A stretch of 64,000 nucleotides of DNA from Chitinophagaceae bacterium (GTDB taxonomy: Bacteria > Bacteroidota > Bacteroidia > Chitinophagales > Chitinophagaceae): NCBI GenBank assembly GCA_947458275.1, contig CANGYR010000001.1:62001-126000 (forward strand). Reading direction: 5' to 3'. The number at the start of each line of letters is the position of its first letter. Position 1 is the first letter of the stretch. The notes under the pieces are model-generated. The model made no database searches. It was not told the DNA's origin and saw nothing but the letters and a program-made list of their open reading frames with translations. Positions 9,229 through 19,200 of the stretch are shown piece by piece. Both the position numbers and the translations under genes were made by a program.

Positions 9229-9768
9229 CTACTCTTCAGTAAGCTGATAAATTTCCTTCAGATTACGACCTAAACCGTCATAATCTAACCCAAAGCCCAG
9301 TAAGAATTTATTCGGCACTTTAAATCCAATGTAATCTATATTTAACGGATATTGAAGCGCATCCGGTTTATGGAGCAAGGTGGCTATTTTTAGTGATGCG
9401 GGCGACTGATTCATTAGTTGCGGAAGAAACTGGCTGAGCGTTTTTCCTGTATCTACAATATCTTCCACAAGAATAATATGGCGGTCTTTTAAATTTTCAT
9501 CCAGACCAATTGAAGTTATTACCTGCCCTGTGCTTTTTGTTCCTTTATATGAAGCCAGCTTTATAAAACAAATTTCCGCTTCAACCTCAAGTTCTTTGAA
9601 TAAATCGGAGGCGAACATAAAAGATCCGTTTAGAATAGCAATAAACAAAGGGTTCATTCCCTTGTACGCTGCATTAATTTCATTGGCGATTCTTTTAATC
9701 TCTTGATCGATTTCTACTGCAGTAAGATATGGCTTGAAATATTTATCATGCACCTTTATGGGATTCAT
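9229..9768 (-). CDS. hpt: Hypoxanthine phosphoribosyltransferase
   Basis: 179 residues, the usual length. The PRPP-binding loop VEDIVDTGKT sits at residues 101-110, and the substrate-pocket segment DYIGFKVPNKFLLGFGLDYDG lies near the C-terminus. It salvages hypoxanthine/guanine to IMP/GMP using PRPP. It lies 5 bases downstream of the glucosaminidase gene and is probably in the same minus-strand operon (symporter, O-methyltransferase, glucosaminidase, hpt). Confidence 0.93.
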   Translation of the reverse strand: MNPIKVHDKYFKPYLTAVEIDQEIKRIANEINAAYKGMNPLFIAILNGSFMFASDLFKELEVEAEICFIKLASYKGTKSTGQVITSIGLDENLKDRHIILVEDIVDTGKTLSQFLPQLMNQSPASLKIATLLHKPDALQYPLNIDYIGFKVPNKFLLGFGLDYDGLGRNLKEIYQLTEE

Positions 9769-9773
9769 AAAAT

Positions 9774-10871
9774 TTATTTTGAGATAATTAATTTTTGTCC
9801 GGCTACCAGATTATCTGAATTTAGCTGATTCCATTCCTTTAATTGATCAACGGTAATATTATATTTTCTTGAGATAGCCAATAGGCCTTCTCTTGGTTGA
9901 ACCTGATGGTACTTATGAGAATCAACGACATCTTGTTTATTAACTGCAGAGTGATTTAAAATAACAACAGTGCCTGTTTTGACCACATCATTTGACTTTA
10001 GATGATTCAGCTCAAGTAAACCCGCCAATTGAATACCATTCAACTGGGCAATATCATAAATACTTTGATTTTCAGAGGCTTTATATGTATCGCGATTTGC
10101 TCTGGCATGTTTTTTTTCCAGGTAAACCCATGCATCCTGATCCAATAGGCCGTCGCCCGTAAGATCATTGTACATCAGGAGTCGCGACAAATCAATATTA
10201 AATTTTGTGGCAATTGCCAGCAATGAAGTGCCGCGCTGACAATAAACAGCTTTCAATCCATTAAACTTTACAGGTTCGGTACTAGGCTGAATTTCAGTTT
10301 CAACAGAGCTATTCGCGATTGTCGCATCATCCGAATACTTTGATTTATCAATTTTCGGCATTTCACTGATTGCGGCAAGACTGTATTCATTTAGATTATT
10401 TTCTTCAATACTTTTAATGAGCATTTCAGGATATCTGGGATTGGTTGCATATCCTGCTTTTTTTAAACCATAAGCCCATGCTTTGTAATCAGCGGGATCC
10501 AGTTCAAATAAAAAAGCATAATGCTCTCTGCCCCTGAGAAAATTGCTATGGTCACGATAACTTTCAGCAGCAGAATTGTATTTTCTAAAACACTCACCCT
10601 GTGCGTCATCATCATGATAAACTGTCGCTCCGGTCCAGGTATTCTTACATTTGATTCCAAAATGATTATTAGATCTTTTCACCAGATCACTATTGCCGCT
10701 TTGCGTTTCAAGAATACCCTGAGCCAATGTAATGGATGCAGGCACACCCATTCTTTTCATTTCATTTATTGCGAAATCTTTATAGTTATTGATATACTCC
10801 TTCACACTCATTCTCTGAGCATGAGCATTGAGGGATAAAAGCAAACTTAATATGATCAGTAACCTTCGCAT
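9774..10871 (-). CDS. Glucosaminidase (GH73-like) with LysM repeats
   Basis: 365 residues. A signal peptide (MRRLLIILSLLLSLNAHA) precedes a glucosaminidase domain of the FlgJ/LytD type (about 25-160: GVPASITLAQGILETQSGNSDL with the predicted catalytic Glu, then NNHFGIKCK and AGYATNPRYPEML). The C-terminus carries two to three LysM-like repeats, the last (YHQVQPREGLLAISRKYNIT) being the clearest, which would bind peptidoglycan. It probably cleaves cell-wall glycan strands during growth or division. It ends 5 bases before the hpt start. Confidence 0.9.
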   Translation of the reverse strand: MRRLLIILSLLLSLNAHAQRMSVKEYINNYKDFAINEMKRMGVPASITLAQGILETQSGNSDLVKRSNNHFGIKCKNTWTGATVYHDDDAQGECFRKYNSAAESYRDHSNFLRGREHYAFLFELDPADYKAWAYGLKKAGYATNPRYPEMLIKSIEENNLNEYSLAAISEMPKIDKSKYSDDATIANSSVETEIQPSTEPVKFNGLKAVYCQRGTSLLAIATKFNIDLSRLLMYNDLTGDGLLDQDAWVYLEKKHARANRDTYKASENQSIYDIAQLNGIQLAGLLELNHLKSNDVVKTGTVVILNHSAVNKQDVVDSHKYHQVQPREGLLAISRKYNITVDQLKEWNQLNSDNLVAGQKLIISK

Positions 10872-10876
10872 AAAAA

Positions 10877-11515
10877 CTATAATTTTCTGATGAGCATCAG
10901 CCCATCTCTCAATGTAAGCAATAACTGCTCTACCCTTTTATCCTTTGCCACATGTTCATTAAAGAGAGATATGGCTTTTGCATTTTTTCCCTGAACCGGA
11001 TTTTGAAGTACCTGTCCGTGAAACAGCACATTATCTGCAAGCATCCATCCTCCCTTTCTCAATCTTGGCAAAGTTAATTCGTAATAATCAATATAGCTCA
11101 CTTTGTCGGCATCAATAAAAACCAAATCCCATGTTTCATTCAAAGTAGGAATAATATCCATTGCATTTCCGATGTGCAACTTTATCTTATCGGACATGCC
11201 GGATTTGTCAAAATACTGCTGAGCAATTTCCGCATCCTCCTGCCGCAATTCAATCGTATGTAACACCCCCTCTTCATGAAGACCTTTCGCGAGACATAGT
11301 GCACTGAATCCCGTAAAAGTCCCTATTTCCAATACTTTCAGCGGATTTATCATTTGGGCAATCATCTCCAGAAACTTGCCCTGTACCAATCCACTGTGCA
11401 TGTGTGCATGAGCGTGATTGGCAAAAGTGAATGCCTCATTCTCCTGTAACAATTCATCGGGAGGAGAAGTCATTTTTTTACTGTATTCCTCGGCAAGTTG
11501 ATGTATTAAATCCAT
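10877..11515 (-). CDS. SAM-dependent O-methyltransferase (class I, CCoAOMT-like)
   Basis: 212 residues. The SAM-binding glycine motif is VLEIGTFTGFSALCLA and the metal/substrate motif is VFIDADKVSYIDYYE, with LADNVLFHG following. These are hallmarks of the divalent-cation-dependent caffeoyl-CoA/catechol O-methyltransferase family. The natural substrate in Bacteroidota is not known. It is separated by 2 bases from the symporter gene upstream and 5 from the glucosaminidase gene downstream, so it sits within one transcription unit. Confidence 0.88.
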   Translation of the reverse strand: MDLIHQLAEEYSKKMTSPPDELLQENEAFTFANHAHAHMHSGLVQGKFLEMIAQMINPLKVLEIGTFTGFSALCLAKGLHEEGVLHTIELRQEDAEIAQQYFDKSGMSDKIKLHIGNAMDIIPTLNETWDLVFIDADKVSYIDYYELTLPRLRKGGWMLADNVLFHGQVLQNPVQGKNAKAISLFNEHVAKDKRVEQLLLTLRDGLMLIRKL

Positions 11516-11517
11516 TG

Positions 11518-13032
11518 TTAAAATTTGCCGGGTTGAGATTTTTTTGAAATCATTAACAGTCCTGCGAAAGTAAACAGTCCATTAATTAAAATTAATTCAT
11601 TACCAATTTTATATCCATGAAAAAGTGATGATGAAATATCAGATAATCCAAGTGTAACATGCAGTTTTTTCTCATACCACTCCGGGCTGCTCAGCATATC
11701 AAGGCCCATAACCAACAGAGGTGCGAGTATGCAAACAGTCCAGATGAATTTGTTATTTATTGATCTTTTGGTGAGAATGCCGAAAGCAAATAATCCCAGT
11801 AAGGGGCCGTAGGTAATTCCTGCAAATTTTAAAATAAAATCAATAATCAGCTTGTCATTGATTGCTTTAAAAATCAATACCAATATAAAAAACAATACTG
11901 CAAATGACAGATGAACTTTCAGACGTGTTTTTTTCTTATCTGCTTCAGATGCCGAACTGTTATTTAAAGAGAGAATATCGATACAAAAGCAGGAAGTAAG
12001 CGAGGTGATGGCGCCATCAACACTTGGAAAGAGAGCAGAGATGAGTGCGATGATAAACAATATGCCAATGGTACCGCTGAATGCATCACTCAGCGCAATC
12101 GTTGGGAACAAATCATCCGGCGCAACATCAATACCTTTGGTGGCTGCATACAGATAAAGAATGCCTCCTAAAAAAAGAAACAAAAAATTTACCAGCATTA
12201 ATACTGCCGTGAAAGACATCATATTCTTCTGAGAGTCAGCCAGACTTTTTACGCTGATGTTTTTTTGCATCATTTCCTGATCGAGTCCCGTCATCGCTAT
12301 TGCGATAAACATTCCTCCTATAATATGCTTAAGAAAAAAAGATCCGGATTTAACATCTGTATTGAAAACCTGTGTATACCCTTTATCAGAGATCATGGTC
12401 AACGCTCCGGAAAAATCTGTGCCGAGTGATTTGATGACCACGGCAATACAGACAACCAGCCCCAATAGCATCCCTGTAGTTTGAAGCGTATCTGTGTAAA
12501 TGATTGTCTTAACACCGCCTTCAAAAGTATAGAGTAAAATCATTAAGAGAATTACAAATGCGGTAGCTATAAATGGTATGCCTAATTTATTCAGTATAAA
12601 AATTTGCAGAATATTAATTACCAGATACAATCTTGCAGTGGCACCTACTGCTCTGGAGAGAATAAAAAATGAAGCGCCTGCTTTGTGTGCATTTACTCCA
12701 AATCTTTTTTCAAGATAAGTATATATGCTTGTCAGATTCATTCGGTAGTAAAGCGGAAGTAAAACAAACGCTATTACTAAATAGCCGAGCAAATAGCCCA
12801 GTACAAGTTGAAAATAAAAAAAATTGCCACCACCAACGCCACCCGGCACACTCACAAAAGTAACTCCGCTCAAAGATGTTCCAATCATACCAAATGCCAC
12901 CAGCATCCAGTTGCTTTTTTTATTCCCTATAAAAAAAGAGTCGTTGTCAGACCCTTTAGATGTGTACCAGGCAACCAGGAGCAGTAACAGAAAATAGCCA
13001 ATTACAAAAGCAAACAATATTCCCGGAGACAT
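11518..13032 (-). CDS. Sodium:solute symporter (SSS family)
   Basis: 504 residues with about 13 predicted membrane helices. The N-terminal block (SNWMLVAFGMIGTSLSGVTFVSVPG) and the SGALFPSVDGAIT-like segment (SALFPSVDGAITSL) are characteristic of the SSS/solute-binding-protein-independent symporter family. It imports an unidentified solute driven by sodium. It is the first gene of a compact minus-strand unit with the O-methyltransferase, glucosaminidase and hpt. Confidence 0.88.
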   Translation of the reverse strand: MSPGILFAFVIGYFLLLLLVAWYTSKGSDNDSFFIGNKKSNWMLVAFGMIGTSLSGVTFVSVPGGVGGGNFFYFQLVLGYLLGYLVIAFVLLPLYYRMNLTSIYTYLEKRFGVNAHKAGASFFILSRAVGATARLYLVINILQIFILNKLGIPFIATAFVILLMILLYTFEGGVKTIIYTDTLQTTGMLLGLVVCIAVVIKSLGTDFSGALTMISDKGYTQVFNTDVKSGSFFLKHIIGGMFIAIAMTGLDQEMMQKNISVKSLADSQKNMMSFTAVLMLVNFLFLFLGGILYLYAATKGIDVAPDDLFPTIALSDAFSGTIGILFIIALISALFPSVDGAITSLTSCFCIDILSLNNSSASEADKKKTRLKVHLSFAVLFFILVLIFKAINDKLIIDFILKFAGITYGPLLGLFAFGILTKRSINNKFIWTVCILAPLLVMGLDMLSSPEWYEKKLHVTLGLSDISSSLFHGYKIGNELILINGLFTFAGLLMISKKSQPGKF

Positions 13033-13087
13033 ATTTTGTAAAGTTAATGAGTGAAATTAATCAGTTTTGAAGATAAGTAAAAGTTAC

Positions 13088-13708
13088 TTATCTGTCCCTT
13101 CTTCTACCTCCGCCCTGGAATAATGCTATGTTGTAACCCGCACGAATAATGGGGACTGATCTGTTGAGGTTGTCTTTATAAGGAGAATTGGGCGCATTGC
13201 CAAAATCCCATAGTACGGAAAAATAGTAGTATGATTTTTGTTGGGGGAAGCGCCTGCCGGAAGAAATGCCGCCGCCTAATAACAAAGAATGGGCATCGAA
13301 TGAAAATACACCCTCATTTCTGAGAGATCCGGGAGCAGGACGGTATCTGTTGGTCATAATATTATATTCATATTGCGCCTGTGCAAATACAAAATCAATA
13401 GGAAAAATCCGAACGAAAGCTCCGGGACCAAACAATGTTTGCCTTAGTCGGTCATTTACCTCCAGAAAGTCTCTTTGAGATACATAATTGAATCCAATAC
13501 TACCGGCTACATCCACATATCTATTGAGACTGTAGCCAAAAAAAGGACTTATTCCGACATTGGTGATTAAGTTTCCGAAAGAGAGATTGAGCGTTCCTCC
13601 GGTAAATAAATTTTCTTTCTTGAAAAACTTTTCATCGGCATTGTCATCCTGAGCCATTATAGACATTGATGACGAAACGAATAATAAGGAGAAAAGAATC
13701 TTTTTCAT
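13088..13708 (-). CDS. Putative outer-membrane beta-barrel protein
   Basis: 206 residues. A signal peptide (cleavage near MAQ-DD) precedes alternating hydrophobic/polar strands rich in Gly and aromatic residues (FTGGTLNLSFGNL, VGISPFFGYSLN, YYYFSVLWDFGN, IIRAGYNIALFQ). This pattern fits a small 8-stranded barrel of the outer-membrane-protein family common in Bacteroidota. No function can be assigned. The basic tail RRRDR is unusual. It lies 5 bases after the FAD-oxidase gene, which suggests cotranscription. Confidence 0.65.
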   Translation of the reverse strand: MKKILFSLLFVSSSMSIMAQDDNADEKFFKKENLFTGGTLNLSFGNLITNVGISPFFGYSLNRYVDVAGSIGFNYVSQRDFLEVNDRLRQTLFGPGAFVRIFPIDFVFAQAQYEYNIMTNRYRPAPGSLRNEGVFSFDAHSLLLGGGISSGRRFPQQKSYYYFSVLWDFGNAPNSPYKDNLNRSVPIIRAGYNIALFQGGGRRRDR

Positions 13709-13713
13709 ATAAT

Positions 13714-15135
13714 CTATTTAATATCAAAAATTTTACCGCTGTTCAAAATATTATTGGGATCGAAAGCTTTTTTAATTCCTCTCATCAACTCCATACCGGT
13801 TTCATTGAAAGCAATATCCATATATTCTTTTTGGATAAGTCCGATACCGTGTTCGCCACTGATAGTACCCCCGAGCGACTTCACCAATGTGAACAATGCC
13901 CTTAATGCAGGAATCACATCCTGGTTATTTAAGCTATAAATACTTCCCTCTTTTTTAATTCGGATATGAAGATTGCCATCACCGGCATGACCATAACAAA
14001 CTGCTTTGAAATTGTATTCCCTGCCTAATTCTTTTACTCCCCTGATTAATTTAGGCAGTTCTGCTCTCGGAACAACCGTATCTTCTTCAATGGTATATCC
14101 GGCCAACTTTACGGCTTCTGCAGCCCTTCGGCGCAATTTCCATAACTCAGCTTTTTGTTGAGCATCGTCAGCAAAAAATACTTCCCCACAGTCATACTCA
14201 GTCAGCACCTCAGCAATTTTTTCCATTTCAGTCATCAATGTATCGAGATGATTGCCATCTAATTCAATAATTAAATGCGCCTGCATTTCATCACTAACGG
14301 GAACGACTGTACTATCAACGAAACTGCTTACAATTTTGAGTGCATCTATTTCTACTAATTCCAAAGCGCTTGGTGTAAATCCTGCTCTGAAGATGGCACT
14401 GACTGCGGCGCCGGCTTTTTCTAAATCATTGAAAGGAACCAGCATTAGCAGGTCATGCTTGGGATGAGGAATGAGCTTCAGGACAATTTTTGTGACAAGG
14501 CCGAGCGTACCTTCACTGCCCACCATTAGTTGCGTAAGATTATATCCTGTAGAATTCTTGAGCACATTGGCTCCCGTCCAGATGATTTCTCCATTGGGTA
14601 AAACAACCTCGAGGTTTAACACATAATCTTTAACAACGCCATATTTTACTGCTTTTGGTCCGCCGCTGTTTTCGGCGATGTTGCCTCCAATAAAACAACT
14701 TCCTTTACTGCTGGGGTCGGGCGGATAAAATAATCCTTTTTCTTTTACTGCATTCTGCAGCACCTCCGTTATCACACCCGGCTCGGTTGTAACCTGTAGA
14801 TTTCGTTCATCAATTTCCAGGATGCTATTCATTCTTTCAAAAGAAATCAACACCCCTCCCCGATTAGGCAGTGCACCACCGCTGAGTCCTGTTCCCGCGC
14901 CTCTGGGGGTAACCGGAATTTTTTCCCGGTTGCAAATTTTCATTATGGCACTGATTTCCTCAGCCGTTCTTGGCTTGAGAACGATATCAGGTAAAAAGTG
15001 AAGATTTTCCGTTTCATCATGCGCATATTTGTTTCTGTTTTCATCATCAATCAACACAAATGCATCACCCAAAACAGACCTGAATTGTGTTAACAACTGA
15101 TCCAGATTATGAGACAACACCTCCTTTGTTTGCAT
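13714..15135 (-). CDS. FAD-binding 2-hydroxyacid oxidase/dehydrogenase (GlcD/D-lactate dehydrogenase type)
   Basis: 473 residues. The PCMH-type FAD-binding domain shows PRGAGTGLSGGALPN and the catalytic C-terminal domain shows YGHAGDGNLHIRI and ISGEHGIGLIQKEYM, the signature of glycolate oxidase subunit D/D-lactate dehydrogenases. It oxidises a D-2-hydroxyacid and probably passes electrons to the respiratory chain. It could complement the D-lactate-forming enzyme encoded at 40171. Confidence 0.92.
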   Translation of the reverse strand: MQTKEVLSHNLDQLLTQFRSVLGDAFVLIDDENRNKYAHDETENLHFLPDIVLKPRTAEEISAIMKICNREKIPVTPRGAGTGLSGGALPNRGGVLISFERMNSILEIDERNLQVTTEPGVITEVLQNAVKEKGLFYPPDPSSKGSCFIGGNIAENSGGPKAVKYGVVKDYVLNLEVVLPNGEIIWTGANVLKNSTGYNLTQLMVGSEGTLGLVTKIVLKLIPHPKHDLLMLVPFNDLEKAGAAVSAIFRAGFTPSALELVEIDALKIVSSFVDSTVVPVSDEMQAHLIIELDGNHLDTLMTEMEKIAEVLTEYDCGEVFFADDAQQKAELWKLRRRAAEAVKLAGYTIEEDTVVPRAELPKLIRGVKELGREYNFKAVCYGHAGDGNLHIRIKKEGSIYSLNNQDVIPALRALFTLVKSLGGTISGEHGIGLIQKEYMDIAFNETGMELMRGIKKAFDPNNILNSGKIFDIK

Positions 15136-15193
15136 GAAGAATTTTTTACAAAATTCGTAAAAAAAATCGAAGCCGGTAAGATTTAATTTTCAA

Positions 15194-16243
15194 CTAAAAA
15201 CTGGGGCAAAGAGACTGCCTGTCGCCAGTTTGCTTATAAAAACCATTCTTTATAAGACTGAACTCATAGGCCCCCCTGGTTTGATTGAAATTTCTAAGGG
15301 ATGATATGGTGGCATCGTAACTGAAAGTAAATTTCAAATTACTCAACTGAAAACCCAGCATGGGAATAATGGCATCCCCAAATCTGGTGTACAATCCGGC
15401 CAGCAATTGTCTGTCATTGTATATCGAAAGATTGTAATCAATCATCATGCCGGCAACAAATGAACTGGAATTGGTTTGGTTGGTATAATACAGATTGGGC
15501 TGAAGAATAAGTCTGTTATTAACTTTTAAAATAGCATTCAGAAATCCGATATGGCGCATTGGAATTCTTCCTATATCTGAACTGTTATCAAAGAAAGATT
15601 CATTGGCTTTATTGACGTGGTGAACAGAATAACCGCCATTTATATAGATTTCTTGTGTAGGAAAATAGGCATAATTTAGCCCGACCTGCATATCGAAATA
15701 ACTGATGTTGGTTGAATTAAAAACAACAGAAGTAGGAAGGTTGTTGTCAAAAAATATTCCGTCAAACTGATCTGGAAATTTTAGTGAGCTTACATCTATC
15801 CTTTTGTTCACCCAACCCAGATTAAAGCCGGCACTGAGTAAACTTTTATTGCCCAACATCTGGTGATACGCTACTGAGCCATAAATTTTGGTTGAACGAA
15901 GACTTCCACTTCCGGCAACATCACTCAACAAAAGTCCGCCTACACCCAACCAGCCATTTTCCAGTCTGTCTCTCATTATTTGCGCATCTCCAAATACACT
16001 TACTGTTCTGTAAGGCACCGCCATAATATTGCTGTATTGATTTCGAAAATGAGCGCCGATTCTGTAATCGGCGTCAGGGATAAACCCTGTATTGGCAGGG
16101 TTGGTACTTAACGGAGAATTAAAAAATTGAGAGAAGTGCAAATCCTGCGAATAAGATGGAGAAAAAATGAGCAATAAAAAAAGAATATGTAAAAGAAAAT
16201 GGGCAACAGAAAAACGCAGCAGTGATTTGCGGCAGTCAATCAT
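15194..16243 (-). CDS. PorP/SprF family T9SS membrane protein
   Basis: 349 residues from the ATG at 16243; a TTG at 16276 would add 11 residues in front of the signal peptide and is less likely. After the hydrophobic leader (FLLHILFLLLIFS) the family block QDLHFSQFFNSPLSTNPANTGF appears, then FRNQYSNIMAVPYRTVSVFGD. The rest is a probable beta-barrel ending in CPSF. It directly follows the minus-strand PKD/SBBP cargo gene (38-base gap) and is probably its dedicated partner in T9SS delivery. Confidence 0.9.
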   Translation of the reverse strand: MIDCRKSLLRFSVAHFLLHILFLLLIFSPSYSQDLHFSQFFNSPLSTNPANTGFIPDADYRIGAHFRNQYSNIMAVPYRTVSVFGDAQIMRDRLENGWLGVGGLLLSDVAGSGSLRSTKIYGSVAYHQMLGNKSLLSAGFNLGWVNKRIDVSSLKFPDQFDGIFFDNNLPTSVVFNSTNISYFDMQVGLNYAYFPTQEIYINGGYSVHHVNKANESFFDNSSDIGRIPMRHIGFLNAILKVNNRLILQPNLYYTNQTNSSSFVAGMMIDYNLSIYNDRQLLAGLYTRFGDAIIPMLGFQLSNLKFTFSYDATISSLRNFNQTRGAYEFSLIKNGFYKQTGDRQSLCPSF

Positions 16244-16281
16244 TCTGAAAAACGATATGTTATTTTTTCTTGTCAAATCGA

Positions 16282-19200
16282 TTATCTTATTAACGTAATA
16301 TCGCCTGTTTTTCTGATTTTGTTACCATCTGAAAACTCAGCATCAAGTGTATAAGTATACACATCCATCGGCTGGTCTTTTCCTTTAAATTTTCCATCCC
16401 ATCCTAATTTAACATCATTGCTTTGGAAGACCATCTGACCCCATCTGTTATAAATCCTCCAATCCATTTTAAGAATTCCGAAGCCTGCAACATTGACTAC
16501 GCTGTTTATCCCAAATTTACCTGGTGTAAAGGCATTCGGTACATCAAGCAATGGGGAAACAAGTGCCTGCACCGTTAATCTGAATGTATCAGTGCAATTA
16601 AACTGATTGAATGCGACCAATTGCGCGGTAAAACTGCCTGTACTTTTATACTGATGGGAAGGATTGGATTCGGTTGATCCGGTGCCATCTCCAAAATCCC
16701 ATTTATATTTAATAGCTCCGGCAGACAAATTGGTAAAAGCAGTTGGCGTATTGGATATGGGAGGATTGGGCTGCCATGAAAATTCTGCTTTAGGTTTGTC
16801 TGACACGACAATGGTAAAATAGGCAGATGTATCTGCTTTATTACAAGTATTGGGATCTCTTGCTACTAACCGTACCCGGTAGTTTCCGGGAGTTGGGTAT
16901 GTTTTCGAAGGATTTTCAACGTTGGTACTGGTACCATCATCAAACAACCATGTCACATCTGAGGTGCCGGACTGATTTACAAAATTGGCAGTATAAGGAG
17001 CACATCCTGTCCCGGGCGATGAAAATTTTGCTTTTACAAGCGGGTCAACTCTTAACTGAATAGATTTTGTTTGAGGTACATTACAAAAAGCAGGATCAAT
17101 CAATGTCAGCTTAACAGTATAATCACTGATTGCGGAATAGGTATGACTTCCATTTAATGAGGTATCAGGAGCAGAGCCATCTCCATAATCCCAGACAAAA
17201 CTCCTGGGGCCAAAGCTTGCATTGGTTGCTACAGATTGATTATTGAAAGTGTAATTTAAACTGGTGCATGGGAGTCCTTTCACTGCTGCAAAATTCAACA
17301 CAGCTTTGTTATCGGATGCTTTAATTTGGAGATAACCCGTATCTCTGATATTGCAGGTGAGAGAATCTTCAGCGATCATCATTACTCTGTAAGTGCCGAC
17401 TGAATTGTAAGTCGCAGAAGTAGCAAAATTCGGAGCATAGGTTGTATCCTTTTGTCCGTTGCCAAAATCCCAGTAAAATGTTTTTCCCTTTTGTAAGGTA
17501 TCATTAAAGTTTACAACCAAAGGAGTACATCCGGTTGTATCATAAGGTATGTTGTTGATAGACGTTCTGAATCCTGCAACAACCCCTGAAAAACTCATTT
17601 CAATTTTTACGACTGCCTCATTACAATTTGAGCTGGCATTTACCCTGCTCCATGCACCGGGAGTCGTAGGAAATTCAGCCCCGCCATTGCAGTTGGCACA
17701 AATGGCCTGGTATATTACACCATTGTCATCAAAGCGACTGGTGCCGCCGTCTACATGATCACCAACTCCGCCTCTGAACTGACCAAAGTTTGAAGCAAAT
17801 AACAGATCGCTTGCATTCTTTTTCAATACAAAAAAATACAAATCTTCCCCGTCAGGCGCCGACACTCCGGAAAGTGGATTTTTTAGAGGAAGGCCATTGG
17901 TATTGCCGCTTGTATAATTTTTAAACACGTTGATACCTCCGCCCCAACCGGATACATAAACATTTTCACAACGGTCAACCAGAAAGCCGATTGGTGAAAG
18001 ATTGGGTGCTGATGAGCCGTTACCAAAAACAGTTGAATAAACATAAGCGGAAAAATCAGTTTTTAGTTTACTGATAAACTGAGAACTTCCGGCGATACTG
18101 TATGGCGCGTTAATTACAGGCCAAGAACCGGTGGTGGTACCCATCACATAGGGAAATCCATTTTTATCAAACTTCAAGCCATAAACCACATCAATGCCTG
18201 ATGTGCCCAGATAGGATGTCTTGAGTATACCGTTACCACCGGGAAGGAGTTGTGTAATAAATCCGTCCGTTACTCCGCCACCGTAATTACTGTTGATAAC
18301 TCCTGTTTTGTTTCCGGGAAGATCATTGCTTGTAGTTCCTCCTGCCACAAAAAGATTTTTGGTAACTGGATTGATAGACAAAACAAAACATGCATCATCT
18401 CCGCTTCCGCCAAAATAGCTGCCGTAGACATATGAAGAAAGGTTGGGATTAAATTTAAGAATCAGACCATCCTGAAAACCGCCACCATATAGTCCGGAAT
18501 TATTCAAGGAAGGACCATTCACTGGAAAATCAGAAGACTGTGTACAAGAAGCCAGAATGATGTTATTGTTATCATCCAGAATCACTTCACTTCTTGCATC
18601 ATCACCGTAATTTCTGCGAAGTCTGTCGGCTCCATCTGGCGGTTCATATTTTGAACGGATGTTCACTCCGTCATCATTTGACCCTCCAATTCTCACTGAC
18701 CCGATGATTGCAGTACCTGCAGCATTGAATTTTGTAATGATGATATCATTTTTTCCTCCGCTGCCAATCAGGGGTACCGTAGTGGGAAAATTTCCGGAGA
18801 AAGATCTTCCAGCAACAATTAAATTACCTTGCGCATCAGTAATCATACTATGTGGTTGTTCATTGGCAAAACCGCCCAGATAGGTTGCGTATTCTCTTTT
18901 TATTCCATCCGGAGAGAATTTAAAAATTGCGATATCATGCCCTTGCAAAGTATTTTCCTCTACACCCCCACCAAAATTACTTTGAAAAGAACCGGTAGAT
19001 GTTGGATAGCCACTTCCAAAGGCCACGCCACCTGCAAACAGAGAACCATCAGGTCCTGGAGTCGCAGTATACCCCCAGTTGTCAGCCCTACTTCCGGTGA
19101 AAGTGGAAAATACAACAGAAGGATCAATGACTAATGTCCTGGAAGGATTATAATTTTTTAATTCAAAAGTCACCACATTATTTTTAACCACATAACGACA